A stretch of 64,000 bases of DNA from Nitrosomonas oligotropha (lineage in GTDB: Bacteria > Pseudomonadota > Gammaproteobacteria > Burkholderiales > Nitrosomonadaceae): the NCBI RefSeq assembly GCF_009833085.1, contig NZ_QRBZ01000024.1:1-64000 (forward strand), in the 5' to 3' direction. The notes under the pieces are model-generated. The model was not told where the DNA came from. It searched no databases and saw nothing but the letters and a program-made list of their open reading frames with translations. Within the stretch, counting starts at the first letter, position 1; each line of letters opens with the position of its first letter. This document shows, one piece after another, positions 45,756 to 55,956 of the stretch. A program made the translations under genes and the position numbers.

Positions 45756-45855
45756 ACTGAAATACTCACATGTCCTTTTGAGGTTTAAGTTTTCTAAAAA
45801 ACTTATTCCGTCACAGTAAGTGACAAAGAGGGCAGAGTCAGTCAATTATTCCCAA

Positions 45856-45898
45856 AATAATACCCATCTGGCGGAGAATCCGGCAGATGGGTATTATT
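45856..45898. terminator. Bidirectional terminator hairpin
   Basis: Perfect 15-bp arms (45856-45870 and 45884-45898), with a short inner stem CGG/CCG after a mismatch. T-rich sequence follows on the + side, and on the - side the arm leads into ATTATTTT. It can end both the small gene (+) and the convergent GGDEF-EAL gene (-). Confidence 0.8.
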
Positions 45899-46006
45899 CT
45901 TTGGACAATGAGATGGGTAATGTGTTGTAGCGATCTATGCAAGATCGCTATGCTGTGACAGGGACAGTGAAGTGATTGCCGATGGTAAAACTTCTTCAGT
46001 TTCAAC

Positions 46007-47725
46007 TCAAACGGTCAGGTTTTTATCCCATTGGGAAGCTTGATGGTTCATTGCTCGAATGAAATCCTGCTCAGGCATGGGTAGATAGAAGAAATAACCC
46101 TGTATAAAATCGCAGCCGTACTGTTTCAGCTCCGCCAATTGAACTTCGGTTTCAATACCCCCCACAATCAGCTTCAGTCCTAAAGAATGTCCCATTCCTA
46201 TAATGGTGCGAATCAGCACTTGTTTTTCCTGCTGGCTTTCTAAATCGTCAACGAACGACTTGCTGATTTTTAATAAGCTGATGGGTAACTGAATCAGTTG
46301 CGATAGCGAAGAGTATCCGGTGCCAAAATCATCGATGGCAATTTGTAAACCGAGATCTGACAGCTGATGAAAGATGGTTAAATTCGATTCAATATCGGGC
46401 ATTAGCGCCGCTTCGGTTAATTCAATCACAATCTTGGCCGGATTGGCCCCCGTTTCTTGCAGAATCGCCGCAAAATTATTGAGTAACTGCTTATGGTTGA
46501 GCTGCCGGGCTGATAGATTGATCGATACGTAGGGCGCCTGATCGTTCCAACGCCGTTGCCAATCCGCTTGTACTTTGCAGCCTTCGCGGAATACCCAATC
46601 GCCGATGGAAAAAACCATTCCGGTCATTTCCGCAACCGGGATGAAAATTTCCGGCGATATGGATTTTCCATTCAAGTTCCAGCGCAGCAGCAATTCAGCG
46701 CCGACGATTTGCTCGGTATCCGGTGTAATGATCGGCTGGTAAACCGCCGAAAGTTCGTTGTGTTCGAGTGCCCGCCGCAATCCCTGGCCGATTGAATTTT
46801 TCTGATGCGCTTTTTTCTGCAGCTGATCATTGAAAAACTGCCATCCACCCCGGCCTTTTTGTTTCATTTCGTACATAGCCGTATCCGCCAAACGCATCAT
46901 TTCGTCCGCGGAGTATTGCTGGCCATGGCCGATAATGATGCCGATACTTGCAGTGACAGATAAATTCAGATCCAGGCAGGTGATGTTCTCCTTCAAAGCA
47001 TCATTAATCCGTGTTGCCAAATTGGCAATCAACTCCGGTTTTTCAATTTGTTCGCATAATACGATGAACTCATCGCCGGATAGTCTGCCCACAGTGTCGT
47101 CAGGCCGGATTTGAGCCAACAGACGGTCAGCGATGATTTTTAATACCTCGTCGCCGGTGATGTGACCGTAGTTATCGTTGATCAGTTTGAAACCGTCCAG
47201 ATCAATAAACAGTAACGCGACATTCAGTTTGTTGCGCAGGGAGCGTTGCAGCGCGTTATTTAGCCGTTCATGAATCAATTTGCGATTGGGTAAACCGGTC
47301 AGTGCGTCGTGTGTCGACTGACGGATCAACTCCTGCACTTGGTGCTTCCGCTGCGTGATATCGAGCATGCTGACCACCAATATCCATTGGTCGCCGCTAT
47401 GGAATTTGGCGATTCCCGCATCGAGCTCGATCAGCGCGCCATCCTTGCGATAGCCGATGACCGAATCGCGTTGCCCCATGCGCCGCTGTGTTTCGCCGCC
47501 GCTGACAAACTGTCTCAGTGCATCGACATGCCGCTCGCGGTAACGCGGCGGCAATAGGAGATGTACCGGCATGCCGGTTAATTCTTCGGCGCTATAACAG
47601 AATAATTCGCAAGCACTGCGATTGGCTTCGAGAATGATGCCTGCTTCGTCGGTGACAATAATAATCAGATCGACAAAAGATAAAATCTTCTGTGCTGCGT
47701 CATTGATGACTTGTTTGTGCGTCAT
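46007..47725 (-). CDS. PAS-GGDEF-EAL cyclic-di-GMP signalling protein
   Basis: 572 aa, no membrane segment, so a cytoplasmic sensor. PAS domain at about 12-125, GGDEF at 138-300, EAL at 320-560. The active loop reads SGDEF (216-220); SGDEF variants can be active in known cyclases, and the RxxD inhibitory site (207-210) is kept. In the EAL domain E-L-L replaces EAL, NLS, ELTE, DDFGTGYSS and the Lys are present, but the Glu of the usual AEGVET is Gly522 (VGGIETE). The phosphodiesterase is therefore probably inactive. Possibly coupled to an upstream 71-codon ORF. Confidence 0.92.
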   Translation of the reverse strand: MTHKQVINDAAQKILSFVDLIIIVTDEAGIILEANRSACELFCYSAEELTGMPVHLLLPPRYRERHVDALRQFVSGGETQRRMGQRDSVIGYRKDGALIELDAGIAKFHSGDQWILVVSMLDITQRKHQVQELIRQSTHDALTGLPNRKLIHERLNNALQRSLRNKLNVALLFIDLDGFKLINDNYGHITGDEVLKIIADRLLAQIRPDDTVGRLSGDEFIVLCEQIEKPELIANLATRINDALKENITCLDLNLSVTASIGIIIGHGQQYSADEMMRLADTAMYEMKQKGRGGWQFFNDQLQKKAHQKNSIGQGLRRALEHNELSAVYQPIITPDTEQIVGAELLLRWNLNGKSISPEIFIPVAEMTGMVFSIGDWVFREGCKVQADWQRRWNDQAPYVSINLSARQLNHKQLLNNFAAILQETGANPAKIVIELTEAALMPDIESNLTIFHQLSDLGLQIAIDDFGTGYSSLSQLIQLPISLLKISKSFVDDLESQQEKQVLIRTIIGMGHSLGLKLIVGGIETEVQLAELKQYGCDFIQGYFFYLPMPEQDFIRAMNHQASQWDKNLTV

Positions 47726-47937
47726 GGCCGTATTTGCCGTGACTGAATGGGATAGCGGGAATGTTCCGGCATTACCTGAGGGATATGCGCAGAATGCTCA
47801 ATGCAGTTGCATGTATCGTTTGCATTCAATAGGCTTGATAAACGCACCGGTACGATGGCTTTGCCATTAATGCCCGATTCATTACTTAGAGCGGGAGCCA
47901 TTGCACCAAACCGTATTGGTTCGATAACTACTTTCAT
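47722..47937 (-). CDS. Possible 71-aa protein coupled to the GGDEF-EAL gene
   Basis: ATG start with GGGA a few nt upstream. Its TGA overlaps the ATG of the GGDEF-EAL gene (ATGA). The product MKVVIEPIRFGAMAPAL.. is mostly polar, with a CNC motif near residue 43 and no membrane segment. No family recognised. The overlap favours a real gene or leader ORF, but chance is not excluded. Confidence 0.4.
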   Translation of the reverse strand: MKVVIEPIRFGAMAPALSNESGINGKAIVPVRLSSLLNANDTCNCIEHSAHIPQVMPEHSRYPIQSRQIRP

Positions 47938-48093
47938 AAAATCCCGTTTTGTTATAGTTATTGGGATAAAGCAATAAGTATTTGGAATATGAAATAGAAG
48001 AAATATCCTACAACAATGGTAAGAATTTTACTATAACTCTAATACTTATGAAAGATCTCTGATAATTTACAGCAGGATGCTGATTGATTATTT

Positions 48094-48303
48094 CTAATCC
48101 ACAACGTCAAATCCGGCATCAATGATAGCTTCTTTGAGTTGACTCAGACTGGTGTCTGCGGGATCGAATTGAACGATGGCTTGCGCGGGATCAAGCGTAA
48201 CTTCCAGTTGCGCGATCCCCGGAACATTCTTGAAGACATTCTTGATGCTATTGACACAGCCCATACAGGTCATGCCTTTTATTTTAATGGTGGCGGTTTG
48301 CAT
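48094..48303 (-). CDS. copZ: Copper chaperone, heavy-metal-associated domain
   Basis: 69 aa, a single ferredoxin-like HMA domain with the metal site GMTCMGC at residues 10-16. Cytoplasmic. It would carry Cu(I) to the P-type ATPase encoded 30 nt upstream in the same orientation. Length and motif spacing are typical of CopZ; zinc or cadmium variants differ in the motif. Confidence 0.85.
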   Translation of the reverse strand: MQTATIKIKGMTCMGCVNSIKNVFKNVPGIAQLEVTLDPAQAIVQFDPADTSLSQLKEAIIDAGFDVVD

Positions 48304-48333
48304 TACGACGACTCCCTAACGATGATTTTATTT

Positions 48334-50727
48334 TTAATGATTGGCTTGCCAGCGTTTGAGTAGCAATGAATTACTGACGACCGATACCGAGCTCATGGCC
48401 ATGGCGGCGCCGGCGATGACCGGATTGAGCATGCCCATTGCCGCCAACGGGATACCCAGGATATTGTAGACAAAAGCAAAGAACAAATTCTGGCGGATTT
48501 TCTTGAGCGTGGCGCGCGATAAGGAAATGGCATCGGCGACGCTCATCAGGTCATTGCGTATCAAAGTGATATCGGCCGCTTCAATCGCGACATCGGAACC
48601 GGCGCCGATGGCGAAACTGACATCCGCGGCAGCCAAGGCGGGTGCATCGTTGATACCGTCACCCACCATCGCGGTAAACTTACCGCTGCTTTTCATTTTT
48701 AACACTTCAGCGGCTTTATCCTGCGGCAAAACTTCGGCGCGGTATTGCGTAATGCCGGTACGTTTGGCAATCGCCGCAGCGGTTACGGCGTTATCGCCGG
48801 TTAACATGATCACTTCAATACCCATGGATTGCAGTTGTTTGATGGCTTTGATGGATGTATCCCGCAGGCGATCTGCAATGGCCAGATAACCAAGCAACTG
48901 AGGCACATCGCCAGCCGTGGATGCAACACCGATAACGGTTTTTCCTTCCGCTTGCAACGCCGTGATTTGTTGCTCATCCACAGCGACATCGTGCTGCATC
49001 AAAAATTTGGGCGAGCCGAGTAGGTATTGAGTGCCATTGATGCGGGCGGTGATACCGCTGCCGGTAATAGCCGAAAAATCTTCAATGGCGTGCAGCGATA
49101 GCTGCTGTTTCTGCGCGCGATCCAGAACCGCTCGCGCCAGCGGGTGTTCGGATCCTTGTTCCAGGGAAGCGGCAATATGCAGCAAGTCTTGTGCATGCCA
49201 TGATCCAGCCGGAACAATATCGGTGACCTCCGGCTGACCTTCGGTTAATGTTCCAGTTTTGTCGACAATCAGCGTTTGAATTTTCTCGGCATGCTCCAGC
49301 GCCGCGGCATTTTTCACCAGCACGCCGGACTGCGCGCCGCGTCCGGTGCCGACCATAATGGCAGTCGGTGTGGCGAGTCCCAATGCGCAAGGACAAGCGA
49401 TCACCAGCACGGCAACAGCGTTGATCAGCGCAGTAACAAATTCGTTTGTAAGCCACCAGGTGATTCCCAGCGTCAGGATGCTGATAATCACAACGACCGG
49501 CACAAAAATTCCCGAAATCGTATCCGCCATCCGTTGAATGGGCGCTTTCGAGCCTTGCGCTTCCTCGACCAGATGGATAATCGCAGCCAGCTGGGTATGC
49601 GCGCCCACACTGGTGGCCCGGCATTTGAGCAAACCTTGCTGATTGAGCGTGGCGGCAAACACTTTTGCACCGGCTTGCTTGCTGACGGGCAGGCTTTCAC
49701 CGGTCAGCATGGATTCGTTAACGCTGGATGTTCCTTCAACGACGACGCCGTCGACCGGTAAATTTTCACCCGGGCGCACGATAAAAATATCGTTGACTTG
49801 CAGGCTGCTGGCCGGTACTTCGAGAATCTCGCCATTACGTTCGATGCGAGCTGTTTTGGGTTGCAGTCTGATCAAGGCTTCGATCGCCGCGGAAGTTTTT
49901 CCTTTGGCGCGCGCTTCCATCAATTTGCCGAGCAACACAAGGGTGATGATGGCGGCGCTGGCTTCAAAATAAACATGCTGATCCAATGCGAAGGCGGTGA
50001 CTGCGGCGCTGAAGAAATATGCCATGCTGGTGCCTAATGCCACCAGCACATCCATATTGGCGCCACCGCCTCGCAGGGAATGCCATGCGCCGGTATAGAA
50101 ACGGCGGCCGATCCAGAATTGAACCGGCGTGGCCAATAACCATTGCAGCCAGCGCGGCAGCATATCCATGTCGTGACCGGTAAACATAGCGCCCATTTGC
50201 AGCACCAGCGGCAAGGTGAGTGCCGCTGCAATCCAGAATAACCGCAATTCGGCCTGGTAAGCGGCAAGCCGCCGCGCTTTTTCCTCGGCGTGGCTGGATT
50301 CGCTGATTTCTGTGGCGTCATAACCGGCATTGACGACCGCTTCGATCAAGCGATCGGTCGTCATCATACCCGGTATAAAACTGACCCTGGCTGTCTCAGT
50401 GGCCACATTGACAGTGGCGGTGACTCCGGGCAATTGATTCAAGGCTTTTTCGATGTGCCCGGCACAGGCGGCGCAGGTCATTTTGTGCAGTTGCAGTTGT
50501 ATCGTGCGCGGTGCAATGTGAAAACCGGCTTTCTCGATGGCCTTAATCAACACCTCCGCATTTGCCTGATTCTCGTCATAGTTCACCTGAGCTTTTTCGT
50601 TGGCGAAATTGACGGCCGCTTCGACACCGGGCAATTTGTTCAGGTTCTTTTCGATGCGCGCGGCACAGGCGGCACAGGTCATGCCTTCGATGGGTAGTTC
50701 AATGTGTTTGAGGGGCGTGGAATTCAC
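48334..50727 (-). CDS. copA: Copper-exporting P1B-type ATPase CopA
   Basis: Pumps Cu(I) out of the cytoplasm. 797 aa. Two N-terminal HMA domains with CAAC at 18-21 and 85-88. The actuator loop has TGES (342-345), the membrane metal site is CPC (445-447), the phosphorylated Asp is D489 in DKTGT, and the nucleotide domain has SEHPLARA. The hinge [12 protein letters not shown] is near the C-terminus. All catalytic parts are intact. copZ follows; the glycine-zipper gene precedes by 33 nt. Confidence 0.95.
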   Translation of the reverse strand: MNSTPLKHIELPIEGMTCAACAARIEKNLNKLPGVEAAVNFANEKAQVNYDENQANAEVLIKAIEKAGFHIAPRTIQLQLHKMTCAACAGHIEKALNQLPGVTATVNVATETARVSFIPGMMTTDRLIEAVVNAGYDATEISESSHAEEKARRLAAYQAELRLFWIAAALTLPLVLQMGAMFTGHDMDMLPRWLQWLLATPVQFWIGRRFYTGAWHSLRGGGANMDVLVALGTSMAYFFSAAVTAFALDQHVYFEASAAIITLVLLGKLMEARAKGKTSAAIEALIRLQPKTARIERNGEILEVPASSLQVNDIFIVRPGENLPVDGVVVEGTSSVNESMLTGESLPVSKQAGAKVFAATLNQQGLLKCRATSVGAHTQLAAIIHLVEEAQGSKAPIQRMADTISGIFVPVVVIISILTLGITWWLTNEFVTALINAVAVLVIACPCALGLATPTAIMVGTGRGAQSGVLVKNAAALEHAEKIQTLIVDKTGTLTEGQPEVTDIVPAGSWHAQDLLHIAASLEQGSEHPLARAVLDRAQKQQLSLHAIEDFSAITGSGITARINGTQYLLGSPKFLMQHDVAVDEQQITALQAEGKTVIGVASTAGDVPQLLGYLAIADRLRDTSIKAIKQLQSMGIEVIMLTGDNAVTAAAIAKRTGITQYRAEVLPQDKAAEVLKMKSSGKFTAMVGDGINDAPALAAADVSFAIGAGSDVAIEAADITLIRNDLMSVADAISLSRATLKKIRQNLFFAFVYNILGIPLAAMGMLNPVIAGAAMAMSSVSVVSNSLLLKRWQANH

Positions 50728-50760
50728 CAGTATTTTCCTATGGATGCCGGGTCAGGACCG

Positions 50761-51375
50761 TTACTGGCGATCAGGAACCAGCACACCATCCACCAATCGG
50801 ATCCTGTCGCCTTGATGAAAATTGGCCGCATCCGGAAGCGCAATGATGGCTTGACGGCCATCGTTCATGGTGATGCCGACTTGATATTGATCGTGCGGTT
50901 GCGCTGTGTTTCCCATATGAGCGCCATTCACAGCGCCGGGATAGTTCGTGTCATGTGGATACGGATTCTGGCGGATGATCTCCCGTGCGACCGTTCCGGC
51001 GACGACGCCACCTGCAATGGCATTCAAACCAGGGCCTTGTCCGATTCTATTGACGAAATTGATGACACCGCAATTGATGCAGCCTGATGCCGCCGGTTGC
51101 CGAGGTATGGCCCCGGCATCGGTGCTTTTGATGCTGACGCTGTTGCGGGGTGCGCCAATAGCGGTGCCAATGCGGTGAACGGTTTTGGGCGGCCGGTTGA
51201 CTTCAGGCGGAATTTCCGGTGGCTGAGTGGCTGGACGCTGGGATTGCAACAGTGGATGATTTTGCTCCGCGGCGGTTGATTGGGCAGATGCGATAGCCGG
51301 AACACAGACACTGAAAATAATAGCTGATCCTATCAGCCGTTTTACGGTATTCAAGACGGAACGGCTAGTCAACAT
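50761..51375 (-). CDS. Exported glycine-zipper-type protein of unknown function
   Basis: About 204 aa with a signal peptide (cleavage near ASA-QS). After a Pro-rich linker (70-100), a short Gly/Ala-rich segment LNAIAGGVVAGTVAREII resembles the glycine zipper of SlyB-type outer-membrane proteins, with CINC just before it. The C-terminus (YQVGITMNDGRQAIIALPD..GDRIRLVDG) is like the outer-membrane-facing end of that family. ATG 51375 with GGAGA upstream. Precedes copA by 33 nt on the same strand, so possibly co-transcribed. Confidence 0.65.
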   Translation of the reverse strand: MLTSRSVLNTVKRLIGSAIIFSVCVPAIASAQSTAAEQNHPLLQSQRPATQPPEIPPEVNRPPKTVHRIGTAIGAPRNSVSIKSTDAGAIPRQPAASGCINCGVINFVNRIGQGPGLNAIAGGVVAGTVAREIIRQNPYPHDTNYPGAVNGAHMGNTAQPHDQYQVGITMNDGRQAIIALPDAANFHQGDRIRLVDGVLVPDRQ

Positions 51376-51489
51376 CGCGAATCTCCTTGCAGTCAATTGC
51401 TGTAACGAATTTTTTAGATCGGGATGAATGGCGTTGGTTTCATTATAGCGATTTCCGCCGGTTCTGATGGATTCCTTATGCAAATCCGG

Positions 51490-52281
51490 TCAGTCGGTTT
51501 TTTCCGGCGCATCTTTTGGTGCTGAAACATCCTGCTTGGCAGGTGTGATATCCGTTGCATCTTCTTGCTGCTGTTTTTTTATCATCAATGCGGCGATGAA
51601 GATACCGAGTTCGTACAAAAGGCATAACGGCACTGCCAGCATAAACTGCGAAACCACGTCGGGCGGGGTGAAAATGGCGGCGATGATGAATGCGCCGACA
51701 ATCACATACGGGCGGATTTCCTTCAGTTTCTCGATGGTGATGACACCTGTTCTGACCAATATGATGACAAACACCGGTACTTCAAAAGTGACGCCGAAAG
51801 CGATAAACATCGATAAAACAAAGCTTAAGTACTTACTGATATCGGTCATTACCGCGACACCTTCCGGTGCGAAATAGGTAATGAATTCAAACACCAACGG
51901 CAATGCGGCGAAGTAAGCGAACGACATGCCGCAAAAGAACAGCAGGCTGCTGCCGAAGACCAGCGGCAGGGCCAGGCGTTTTTCATGTGAATAAAGCCCG
52001 GGTGCGACAAAAGCCCAAATTTGATACAGCGTGTGCGGCAGTGTAATGACAAAAGCCATCATCATCGCAACCTGCATCGGTACAAAGAATGGTGTCGCGA
52101 CATCGGTGGCGATCATTTGTCCGCCTTGCGGCAGTTTTTCCAGCAGCGGTTGTGCCAGCAAGGTATACAGTTCACGCGCATAGAAGGCGCAAGGCAGAAA
52201 TCCAAGCATGAGCACAGCCAGGATGCGAATCATCCGGACGCGCAATTCCACGAGATGCGACAGGAATGAGCCTTCAAGCAT
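51490..52281 (-). CDS. tatC: Sec-independent translocase TatC
   Basis: Core receptor of the Tat pathway for folded proteins, 263 aa, six membrane segments. Conserved FLSHLVELRVRM at the N-terminus, PHTLYQIWAFVAPGLY, and FTPPDVVSQ. The C-terminal tail is charged. Downstream of tatA and tatB in a his-HIT-tatABC run typical of betaproteobacteria. Confidence 0.95.
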   Translation of the reverse strand: MLEGSFLSHLVELRVRMIRILAVLMLGFLPCAFYARELYTLLAQPLLEKLPQGGQMIATDVATPFFVPMQVAMMMAFVITLPHTLYQIWAFVAPGLYSHEKRLALPLVFGSSLLFFCGMSFAYFAALPLVFEFITYFAPEGVAVMTDISKYLSFVLSMFIAFGVTFEVPVFVIILVRTGVITIEKLKEIRPYVIVGAFIIAAIFTPPDVVSQFMLAVPLCLLYELGIFIAALMIKKQQQEDATDITPAKQDVSAPKDAPEKTD

Positions 52282-52352
52282 GGTGATCGCGGTAGCGCTG
52301 GTTATAATATTGAATCGGCATCGATAAACACCTTGTTGTCCGCGCCAAATGG

Positions 52353-52745
52353 CTACTTTCTTTCCTGACCGGAATCAGGCTGTGCGGTTTCACCGTTGCC
52401 GGAGAGCGTTGCTTGCGGTTCTTGACCGGATTGTGCGGGCAACGAATCGGGGGATGGATTGTCTTCGGATTTTGCATCGGTCATCGTGGTTTTCAAGCGA
52501 TCAACGCCTTCGTGTACCGAGTCTTCAATCGATTGCACCGTTTCTTCCACCGAGGACTGCATTTTTTTCAGCTCCTCCATGCGCATTTCGTTATGGATAT
52601 CGGTTCGGATGGCATAAACGAAGTTGCGGCAGCGTCCGTACAAATGACCTACCGTACGGGCCACGGCAGGCAGGCGTTCAGGCCCGATTACGATCAGCGC
52701 CACGATCGAGATAACCAGCAACTCCATAAAACTGATATCAAACAT
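52353..52745 (-). CDS. tatB: Sec-independent translocase TatB
   Basis: 130 aa: a single N-terminal membrane helix (MFDISFMELLVISIVALIVI), the hinge GPERLP typical of TatB, then an amphipathic helix and a disordered Pro/Ser/Gln-rich tail. It forms the substrate receptor with TatC. Lies 71 nt before tatC. Confidence 0.94.
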   Translation of the reverse strand: MFDISFMELLVISIVALIVIGPERLPAVARTVGHLYGRCRNFVYAIRTDIHNEMRMEELKKMQSSVEETVQSIEDSVHEGVDRLKTTMTDAKSEDNPSPDSLPAQSGQEPQATLSGNGETAQPDSGQERK

Positions 52746-52823
52746 GTTGTTGCGTAGACCGGATTCAGGGTGATGAGACGATTGATGTGAACATGACCGG
52801 ATTCTCCTGCGAAAAAAAGCTTC

Positions 52824-53150
52824 CTAAGTCCTGGGGTGCGCTTTTTCCTTGATTTCGGCGTCTGCTGCCACGCTATGCGATGCGTTGGCTGTATTGGCAG
52901 ACGGTTGCGTGTGATTTTCCTTGAAGGTATTCGCGGCCGATTCCTTGCTTGCCGTCACTTCAATCACAGTATCATTGGCTGAATTTGTGCGGGCTGAAGC
53001 AGTATCGGTTTCCGATTCCTTCATGCCTTCCTTGAATCCTTTCAACGCGCCGCCCAGATCGCTACCGAGGTTGCGCAGTTTTTTTGTGCCGAATACCAGT
53101 ACAACAATGACCAGCACGATAATCCAATGCCAGATGCTAAATGTACCCAT
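52824..53150 (-). CDS. tatA: Sec-independent translocase TatA
   Basis: 108 aa: membrane helix [24 protein letters not shown] with the hinge FGTKKL, then amphipathic helix [13 protein letters not shown]. The FG hinge distinguishes it from TatB. The tail is longer than average and rich in Ala, Asn and Ser. Begins 33 nt after the HIT gene. Confidence 0.94.
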   Translation of the reverse strand: MGTFSIWHWIIVLVIVVLVFGTKKLRNLGSDLGGALKGFKEGMKESETDTASARTNSANDTVIEVTASKESAANTFKENHTQPSANTANASHSVAADAEIKEKAHPRT

Positions 53151-53182
53151 GACTTTCTCCTGTGAGATGGAACAGTGCTGGC

Positions 53183-53533
53183 CTAGCCGTGGTGAATCAT
53201 CCCAGGCAGACGTTCCCGGCCGCCGATGATGTGGAAATGGATATGAAATACCTCTTGTCCGCCTGCCCGTCCGGTATTGATGATCGTGCGGAAACCATCG
53301 TCGCAGCCTTGCGCTTTCGCCAGTTTAGGCGCTAATAATAGCATTTTCCCCAGTAAATCCTGATGATTATCTTGCACGTCAGCGAGTGAATCGATGTGCA
53401 GCTTGGGGATCAGTAAGAAATGCACCGGCGCGGCCGGATTGATATCGTGAAACGCGAGAATATCGTCATCTTCGTATACTTTGTTGGATGGGATTTCTTT
53501 GCGTGCGATTTTGCAGAATATACAGTTATCCAT
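53183..53533 (-). CDS. HIT-family nucleotide hydrolase (HinT-like)
   Basis: 116 aa, starting at ATG 53533 ([16 protein letters not shown]), the standard HinT opening with a CxxC. Histidine triad HIHFHIIGG near the C-terminus. Such proteins hydrolyse AMP-amino linkages. The longer frame upstream lies inside hisE and is not used. It is placed 2 nt after hisE, so translated from the his operon message. Confidence 0.93.
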   Translation of the reverse strand: MDNCIFCKIARKEIPSNKVYEDDDILAFHDINPAAPVHFLLIPKLHIDSLADVQDNHQDLLGKMLLLAPKLAKAQGCDDGFRTIINTGRAGGQEVFHIHFHIIGGRERLPGMIHHG

Positions 53534-53535
53534 GG

Positions 53536-53862
53536 CTAATCCGATTTTCGAGAAGCTTTTTCTACGATGCCGGAAACGCCTTCGCGTCTTTCCAGTTCTC
53601 GCAGCACATCGTCCGGCGACAATCCGTGGTGCGCGAGCAATATCAAGCAATGAAACCATAAATCGGCGGTTTCATAAATCACCTGATCGGTATTGCCATC
53701 TTTCGACGCCATCAAGGTTTCGGCAGATTCTTCCGCGATTTTCTTGAGTATCTTGTCCTGTCCGCCATGCAACAGTTTGGCGACGTACGAGCTGTTCGCG
53801 TCGGCTGATTTACGTGCTTCGATGGTTTCCGCGAGGCGGCGAAGAATGGTGGTATCGGTCAT
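53536..53862 (-). CDS. hisE: Phosphoribosyl-ATP pyrophosphatase HisE
   Basis: Second step of histidine synthesis. 108 aa from ATG 53862 ([18 protein letters not shown]). The MazG-like motif [13 protein letters not shown] and [14 protein letters not shown] give the metal-binding Glu and Asp residues. Overlaps hisI by 4 nt. HisE and HisI are separate proteins here, not the fused HisIE of enterobacteria. Confidence 0.95.
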   Translation of the reverse strand: MTDTTILRRLAETIEARKSADANSSYVAKLLHGGQDKILKKIAEESAETLMASKDGNTDQVIYETADLWFHCLILLAHHGLSPDDVLRELERREGVSGIVEKASRKSD

Positions 53863-54251
53863 TGGGTGTAAATTTCGTCCGGATCTTTGATAATGGGGGC
53901 TACGGTAACCCATTCAGTACCTTCCAATTTCTGGAAGAAACAGCTGTGCCGCCCGGTATGACAGGCGATTCCGCCGGTTTGCTCGACCATGAGCAGCAAT
54001 ACGTCTTGGTCGCAATCCAAATAAATTTCTCTTACTTTTTGCGTGTGCCCGGATTCTTCGCCCTTGTGCCACAGTTTCTTGCGCGAACGCGACCAGTATA
54101 CGGCTTCACGTTTTTCGACGGTCAGCTTGAGTGCTTCGCGATTCATCCAGGCAACCATGAGGATTTTTCCGCTATCCGCTTCTTGGGCGATGACCGGTAT
54201 CAATCCGTCTTCCGACCAGTTGATTTTGCTAAGCCAAGTATCAGGAGGCAT
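53859..54251 (-). CDS. hisI: Phosphoribosyl-AMP cyclohydrolase HisI
   Basis: Third step of histidine synthesis. 130 aa. Zinc-enzyme motifs: [30 protein letters not shown] and [13 protein letters not shown], which supply the Cys, Asp and His metal ligands. ATG start; its stop overlaps the hisE start in ATGA. Confidence 0.95.
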   Translation of the reverse strand: MPPDTWLSKINWSEDGLIPVIAQEADSGKILMVAWMNREALKLTVEKREAVYWSRSRKKLWHKGEESGHTQKVREIYLDCDQDVLLLMVEQTGGIACHTGRHSCFFQKLEGTEWVTVAPIIKDPDEIYTQ

Positions 54252-54302
54252 ACAGTAGGCGGTACTTCCGTTCAGTTATAAATTTCACCAGCAATTTTAG
54301 CA

Positions 54303-55076
54303 TTATAACCTGACTTCAATGCCATGCTGCGCCATATTCTGCTTGGCCTGCTGCACGGTAAATTCGCCATAGTGAAAGATACTGGCGGCCAATACCGCAT
54401 CCGCATGTCCTTGCAGGATACCGTCGACCAGATGATCCAGATTGCCAACGCCGCCGCTGGCGATTACCGGGATATCGATGGCGTCCGATATCGCGCGTGT
54501 CAAAGCGAGATCAAAACCATTCCGTGTGCCATCCCTGTCCATGCTGGTGAGTAAAATTTCACCGGCGCCGAACGACTGCATTTTGATCGCCCATTCAATG
54601 GCATCGATACCGGTTGCTTTGCGTCCGCCGTGGGTGAAAACTTCCCAGCGCGGTGCGCCACCGGGCGGATTGACTTGTTTAGCATCGATTGCCACCACAA
54701 TACATTGCGAACCGTAATGATCGGATGCGTCGGCGACCAGCTGCGGATTCAGAACGGCCGAGGTATTGATGCTGACTTTGTCGGCGCCGGCATTGAGCAA
54801 GCGGCGGACATCCGCTACCTGGCGCACACCGCCGCCAACCGTCAACGGAATGAATACTTGTGTAGCTACAGCTTCAATGATGTGCAGAATCAGGTCGCGG
54901 TTATCCGAACTGGCGGTAATGTCGAGAAAAGTGAGTTCGTCCGCGCCTTGTTCATCATAGCGGCGCGAGATTTCCACCGGATCTCCCGCGTCGCGCAGTT
55001 CAACGAAGTTTACACCTTTAACCACACGCCCGTTGGTTACGTCCAGGCATGGAATGATACGTTTAGCGAGGCTCAT
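54303..55076 (-). CDS. hisF: Imidazole glycerol phosphate synthase subunit HisF
   Basis: Cyclase half of IGP synthase, a TIM barrel of 257 aa. Begins [19 protein letters not shown] with the catalytic Asp in CLDV; the second catalytic Asp is in VVAIDAK. Phosphate sites: TVGGGVR and IASGGVGN. Works with HisH, encoded upstream in the operon. Confidence 0.96.
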   Translation of the reverse strand: MSLAKRIIPCLDVTNGRVVKGVNFVELRDAGDPVEISRRYDEQGADELTFLDITASSDNRDLILHIIEAVATQVFIPLTVGGGVRQVADVRRLLNAGADKVSINTSAVLNPQLVADASDHYGSQCIVVAIDAKQVNPPGGAPRWEVFTHGGRKATGIDAIEWAIKMQSFGAGEILLTSMDRDGTRNGFDLALTRAISDAIDIPVIASGGVGNLDHLVDGILQGHADAVLAASIFHYGEFTVQQAKQNMAQHGIEVRL

Positions 55077-55147
55077 CAGATTTAAAAGCCGGTTGTGAAA
55101 ATGAGAAGGAGGTAATGTGTGCGGTAGTGACTGTCAGCGGATCAGTG

Positions 55148-55903
55148 TCAGGAGATGCCATTATCTTTGCTGAGTTTGTCAGCCAATACCTGCGCTTCCT
55201 TGAAATCCAGCGAACCTTCATAAATAGCGCGCCCGGTAATGGCACCCATGATGCCTTCCGATTCGATTTCGCACAGTTTGTGGATATCGTTGATGTTGGT
55301 GATGCCGCCGCTGGCGATTACCGGTATGGTGAGCTGTCTGGCCAGTTCAACGGTTGCATGGATGTTGATGCCGTTCAGCATGCCATCTCTGCCGATATCT
55401 GTGTAGATAACCGCCTCCACGCCATAACTTTCAAATTTTTTCGCCAGATCGATGACATCATGCCCGGTGATCTTGGACCAGCCATCCACCGCCACCTTGC
55501 CTTCTTTGGCATCCAATCCGACCATGATCTGTCCTGGAAATGCATTGCAGGCATCCTGCAGGAATCCGGGAATTTTAATGGCTGCGGTACCGATAATGAT
55601 GTAGGTGATGCCATCATCGAGATAACGTTCAATTGTGTCGAGATCGCGAATGCCGCCGCCCAATTGAATCGGAATCTGGTCACCCAGAGCGTCTACAATT
55701 TCACGGATCGCAGTTTCGTTTCTCGGTTTTCCGGCAAATGCACCGTTTAAGTCGACCAGATGAAGTCTACGCGCGCCTTGATTCAACCAGTGCGCCGCCA
55801 TTTCACCGGGATTCTCGGAAAACACCGTGGCGTCTTCCATAACCCCTTGTTTGAGCCGGACACAATGTCCATCTTTAAGATCTATTGCAGGAATAATCAG
55901 CAT
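55148..55903 (-). CDS. hisA: Phosphoribosylformimino-AICAR-phosphate isomerase HisA
   Basis: Fourth step of histidine synthesis, 251 aa TIM barrel. Opens with [18 protein letters not shown], whose Asp is the catalytic base, and has LGGGIRD and VIASGGITN as phosphate sites. Between hisH and hisF. Confidence 0.96.
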   Translation of the reverse strand: MLIIPAIDLKDGHCVRLKQGVMEDATVFSENPGEMAAHWLNQGARRLHLVDLNGAFAGKPRNETAIREIVDALGDQIPIQLGGGIRDLDTIERYLDDGITYIIIGTAAIKIPGFLQDACNAFPGQIMVGLDAKEGKVAVDGWSKITGHDVIDLAKKFESYGVEAVIYTDIGRDGMLNGINIHATVELARQLTIPVIASGGITNINDIHKLCEIESEGIMGAITGRAIYEGSLDFKEAQVLADKLSKDNGIS

Positions 55904-55956
55904 AGCTTAATCAGAGTTGATAGTTGATTAACAGAGTCAGTTTACTACTTTTGGTT

